Assembly: GCA_021203285.1 (NCBI GenBank)
Contig: JAJQBM010000219.1
Span: forward strand, 1 to 7,416
DNA: 7,416 bases
Direction of reading: 5' to 3'
Source of the DNA: Clostridiales bacterium
Lineage (GTDB): Bacteria > Bacillota > Clostridia > Lachnospirales > Lachnospiraceae
Shown here one piece after another: positions 6,561 to 7,416 of this stretch. Below the pieces are notes generated by a model that saw only the letters and a program-made list of their open reading frames with translations, had not been told where the DNA came from and made no database searches. Positions within the stretch are counted from its first letter, which is position 1, and each line of letters begins with the position of its first letter. Both the position numbers and the translations under genes were made by a program.

Positions 6561-7238
6561 TTAACTCAGTAGAATGCCTTTCTCCAGCAGCAGGGTGACA
6601 ATCCGTCCAATGAACTGCCGCGTCTTTTTTGCAGAGCCCAGCTCCAGAGAAACGTAGTTCATATAGAGAACCGTATCCGGCCGCGGGGCGGCATCCTGTA
6701 TCATTTTGCGCGCCTTGGCGGGAGCCAGCCCCAGCGCAGGGGAGAGCGCTGCCGCCCCAGAAAAAATATCGTTGTAATAAAGCACCGCGTACAGGCTCAT
6801 AAGCCCGCCCATGGAGCTCCCGGCAATAAATGTGTGCTCCCGATCCGGAATCGTGGGAAAATGCTCATCAATGTACGGCTTAAACGTCTGTGTCAACCAG
6901 TCCATGGTCGCTTTTCCCTCGCCGGGTATTTTCCCAACGCTCAGCTCATTGAAATCATAGGGTGAATATTCCCGCAGCCGCCCGTGGTCGGGGCTGTGGC
7001 TGCATTCCACCGCCACTATAATCATCGGCGTCCGGGTCGCGTCCATGTATTCTTTCATCCCCCACGACTTCCCATAGGTGGCATCCTCATCAAAAAAGAC
7101 ATTGTGTCCGTCAAACATGTACAGCACCGGATAGCGCGCCTCCTCGTTCTGCATACACTCATCCGGAAGATATATGTAAGCGCTGCGAATGCCGGAGTCC
7201 GCAGACCCCGGCACAGTAATATTCCATTTCTCTATCAT
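6561..7238 (-). CDS. Putative alpha/beta-hydrolase esterase, truncated by in-frame stop
   Basis: This is a cytoplasmic serine hydrolase of the putative esterase (esterase D/Fes-like) family; no signal peptide is visible and the substrate is unknown. AAAGGA (complement of 7248-7253) lies 9 nt before the ATG. Recognisable parts are RYPVLYMFDGHNVFFDEDAT (35-54), GKSWGMKEYMD (56-66), REYSPYDF (89-96) and the nucleophile elbow GSSMGG (140-145) with Ser142. The frame stops at residue 225 (EKGILLS), about 28 residues short of the expected end, so the probable catalytic His, encoded at 6539-6537, is lost. Residue 194 is Asn in YMNYV; relatives as I recall them have Asp (YMDYG), which may be a second lesion. 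TAA also ends four of the seven operon genes, so it is not reassigned. It is convergent to the Moco operon with no evident functional link. It is probably a recent pseudogene, unless the stop is read through or is a sequencing error. Confidence 0.8.
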   Translation of the reverse strand: MIEKWNITVPGSADSGIRSAYIYLPDECMQNEEARYPVLYMFDGHNVFFDEDATYGKSWGMKEYMDATRTPMIIVAVECSHSPDHGRLREYSPYDFNELSVGKIPGEGKATMDWLTQTFKPYIDEHFPTIPDREHTFIAGSSMGGLMSLYAVLYYNDIFSGAAALSPALGLAPAKARKMIQDAAPRPDTVLYMNYVSLELGSAKKTRQFIGRIVTLLLEKGILLS

Positions 7239-7278
7239 AACCGTTCATCCTTTGATTTGATATTATTTCACTTTATGT

Positions 7279-7416
7279 TTAATACTCCCTGAGTACCAGT
7301 TCCGTAATGCCGGGATTATCCCCGCCCGTGATCCGAAGCACTTTCGGGTTCAGTCCATGGCCGATTTCCCGGTATATGGCGTTCTGGATATGATTCCCCC
7401 GATGAAAGCCGTGGAT
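7279..7416 (-). CDS. C-terminal end of an unrecognised protein (partial)
   Basis: Reading leftward from the window edge, one frame is open for 45 codons and ends at TAA (7281-7279). It contains GFHRGNHIQNAIYREIG near its beginning and closes with RITGGDNPGITELVLREY. The start lies outside the window. The codon choice, the charged but soluble composition, and the position 40 nt upstream of the esterase on the same strand support a real gene, perhaps cotranscribed with it. I do not recognise the family and assign no function. No terminator is visible between the two genes. Confidence 0.6.
   Translation of the reverse strand: MHGFHRGNHIQNAIYREIGHGLNPKVLRITGGDNPGITELVLREY

Noticed and set aside
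1..7416. CRISPR array, tRNA, rRNA, insertion sequence or phage attachment site
   Set aside because: No spaced direct repeats, cloverleaf, rRNA-like stretch, transposase frame or terminal inverted repeats were seen.

Overview
The window carries a complete molybdenum uptake and molybdenum cofactor (Moco) operon. The organism is most likely an anaerobic Firmicute of the class Clostridia (Lachnospiraceae or Oscillospiraceae-like). This is inferred from strong AGGAGG/AAAGGA ribosome binding sites, moderately GC-rich coding DNA with AT-rich control regions, the ModC subtype, the MOSC-MogA fusion and the short MoeA-like protein with a cysteine-rich tail. I could not search a database, so the taxon is a judgement.

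Layout. Bases 1-135 are a control region: a near-consensus sigma-70 promoter (TTGACG, 17 bp, TAAAAT) followed by an 8+8 bp inverted repeat across the expected transcription start. From 136 to 6452 seven genes lie on the plus strand, each starting within about 55 nt of the previous one: modA (molybdate-binding lipoprotein), modB (permease), modC (ATPase), moaC and moaA (GTP to cyclic pyranopterin monophosphate), a MOSC-MogA/MoaB fusion (molybdopterin adenylylation plus a sulfur- or cofactor-handling domain), and a MoeA-like molybdopterin-binding protein. A perfect 10-bp hairpin with a T-rich tail at 6442-6478 ends the operon and overlaps its last stop codon.

Beyond the terminator, two genes run leftward. 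The first is a GxSxG-type putative esterase whose reading frame is cut at codon 226 by an in-frame TAA; 27 further codons in the same frame (6477-6560) still encode the expected C-terminus with the probable catalytic histidine. The second, running off the right edge, is the last 45 codons of a protein I do not recognise.

How the genes work together: ModABC imports molybdate; MoaA and MoaC make cPMP; the MogA domain activates molybdopterin as its adenylate; the MoeA-like protein would insert molybdenum; the MOSC domain probably acts in a late step. MoaD, MoaE and a MoeB-type activating enzyme, needed for cPMP to molybdopterin, are absent from the window and must be elsewhere if the pathway is complete. 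No molybdoenzyme is visible here. I found no wholly undescribed system. The points most worth a second look are the interrupted esterase, the operator-like repeat over the start of transcription, the cysteine cluster replacing the C-terminal domain of MoeA, and an 11-A run at the start of modC.
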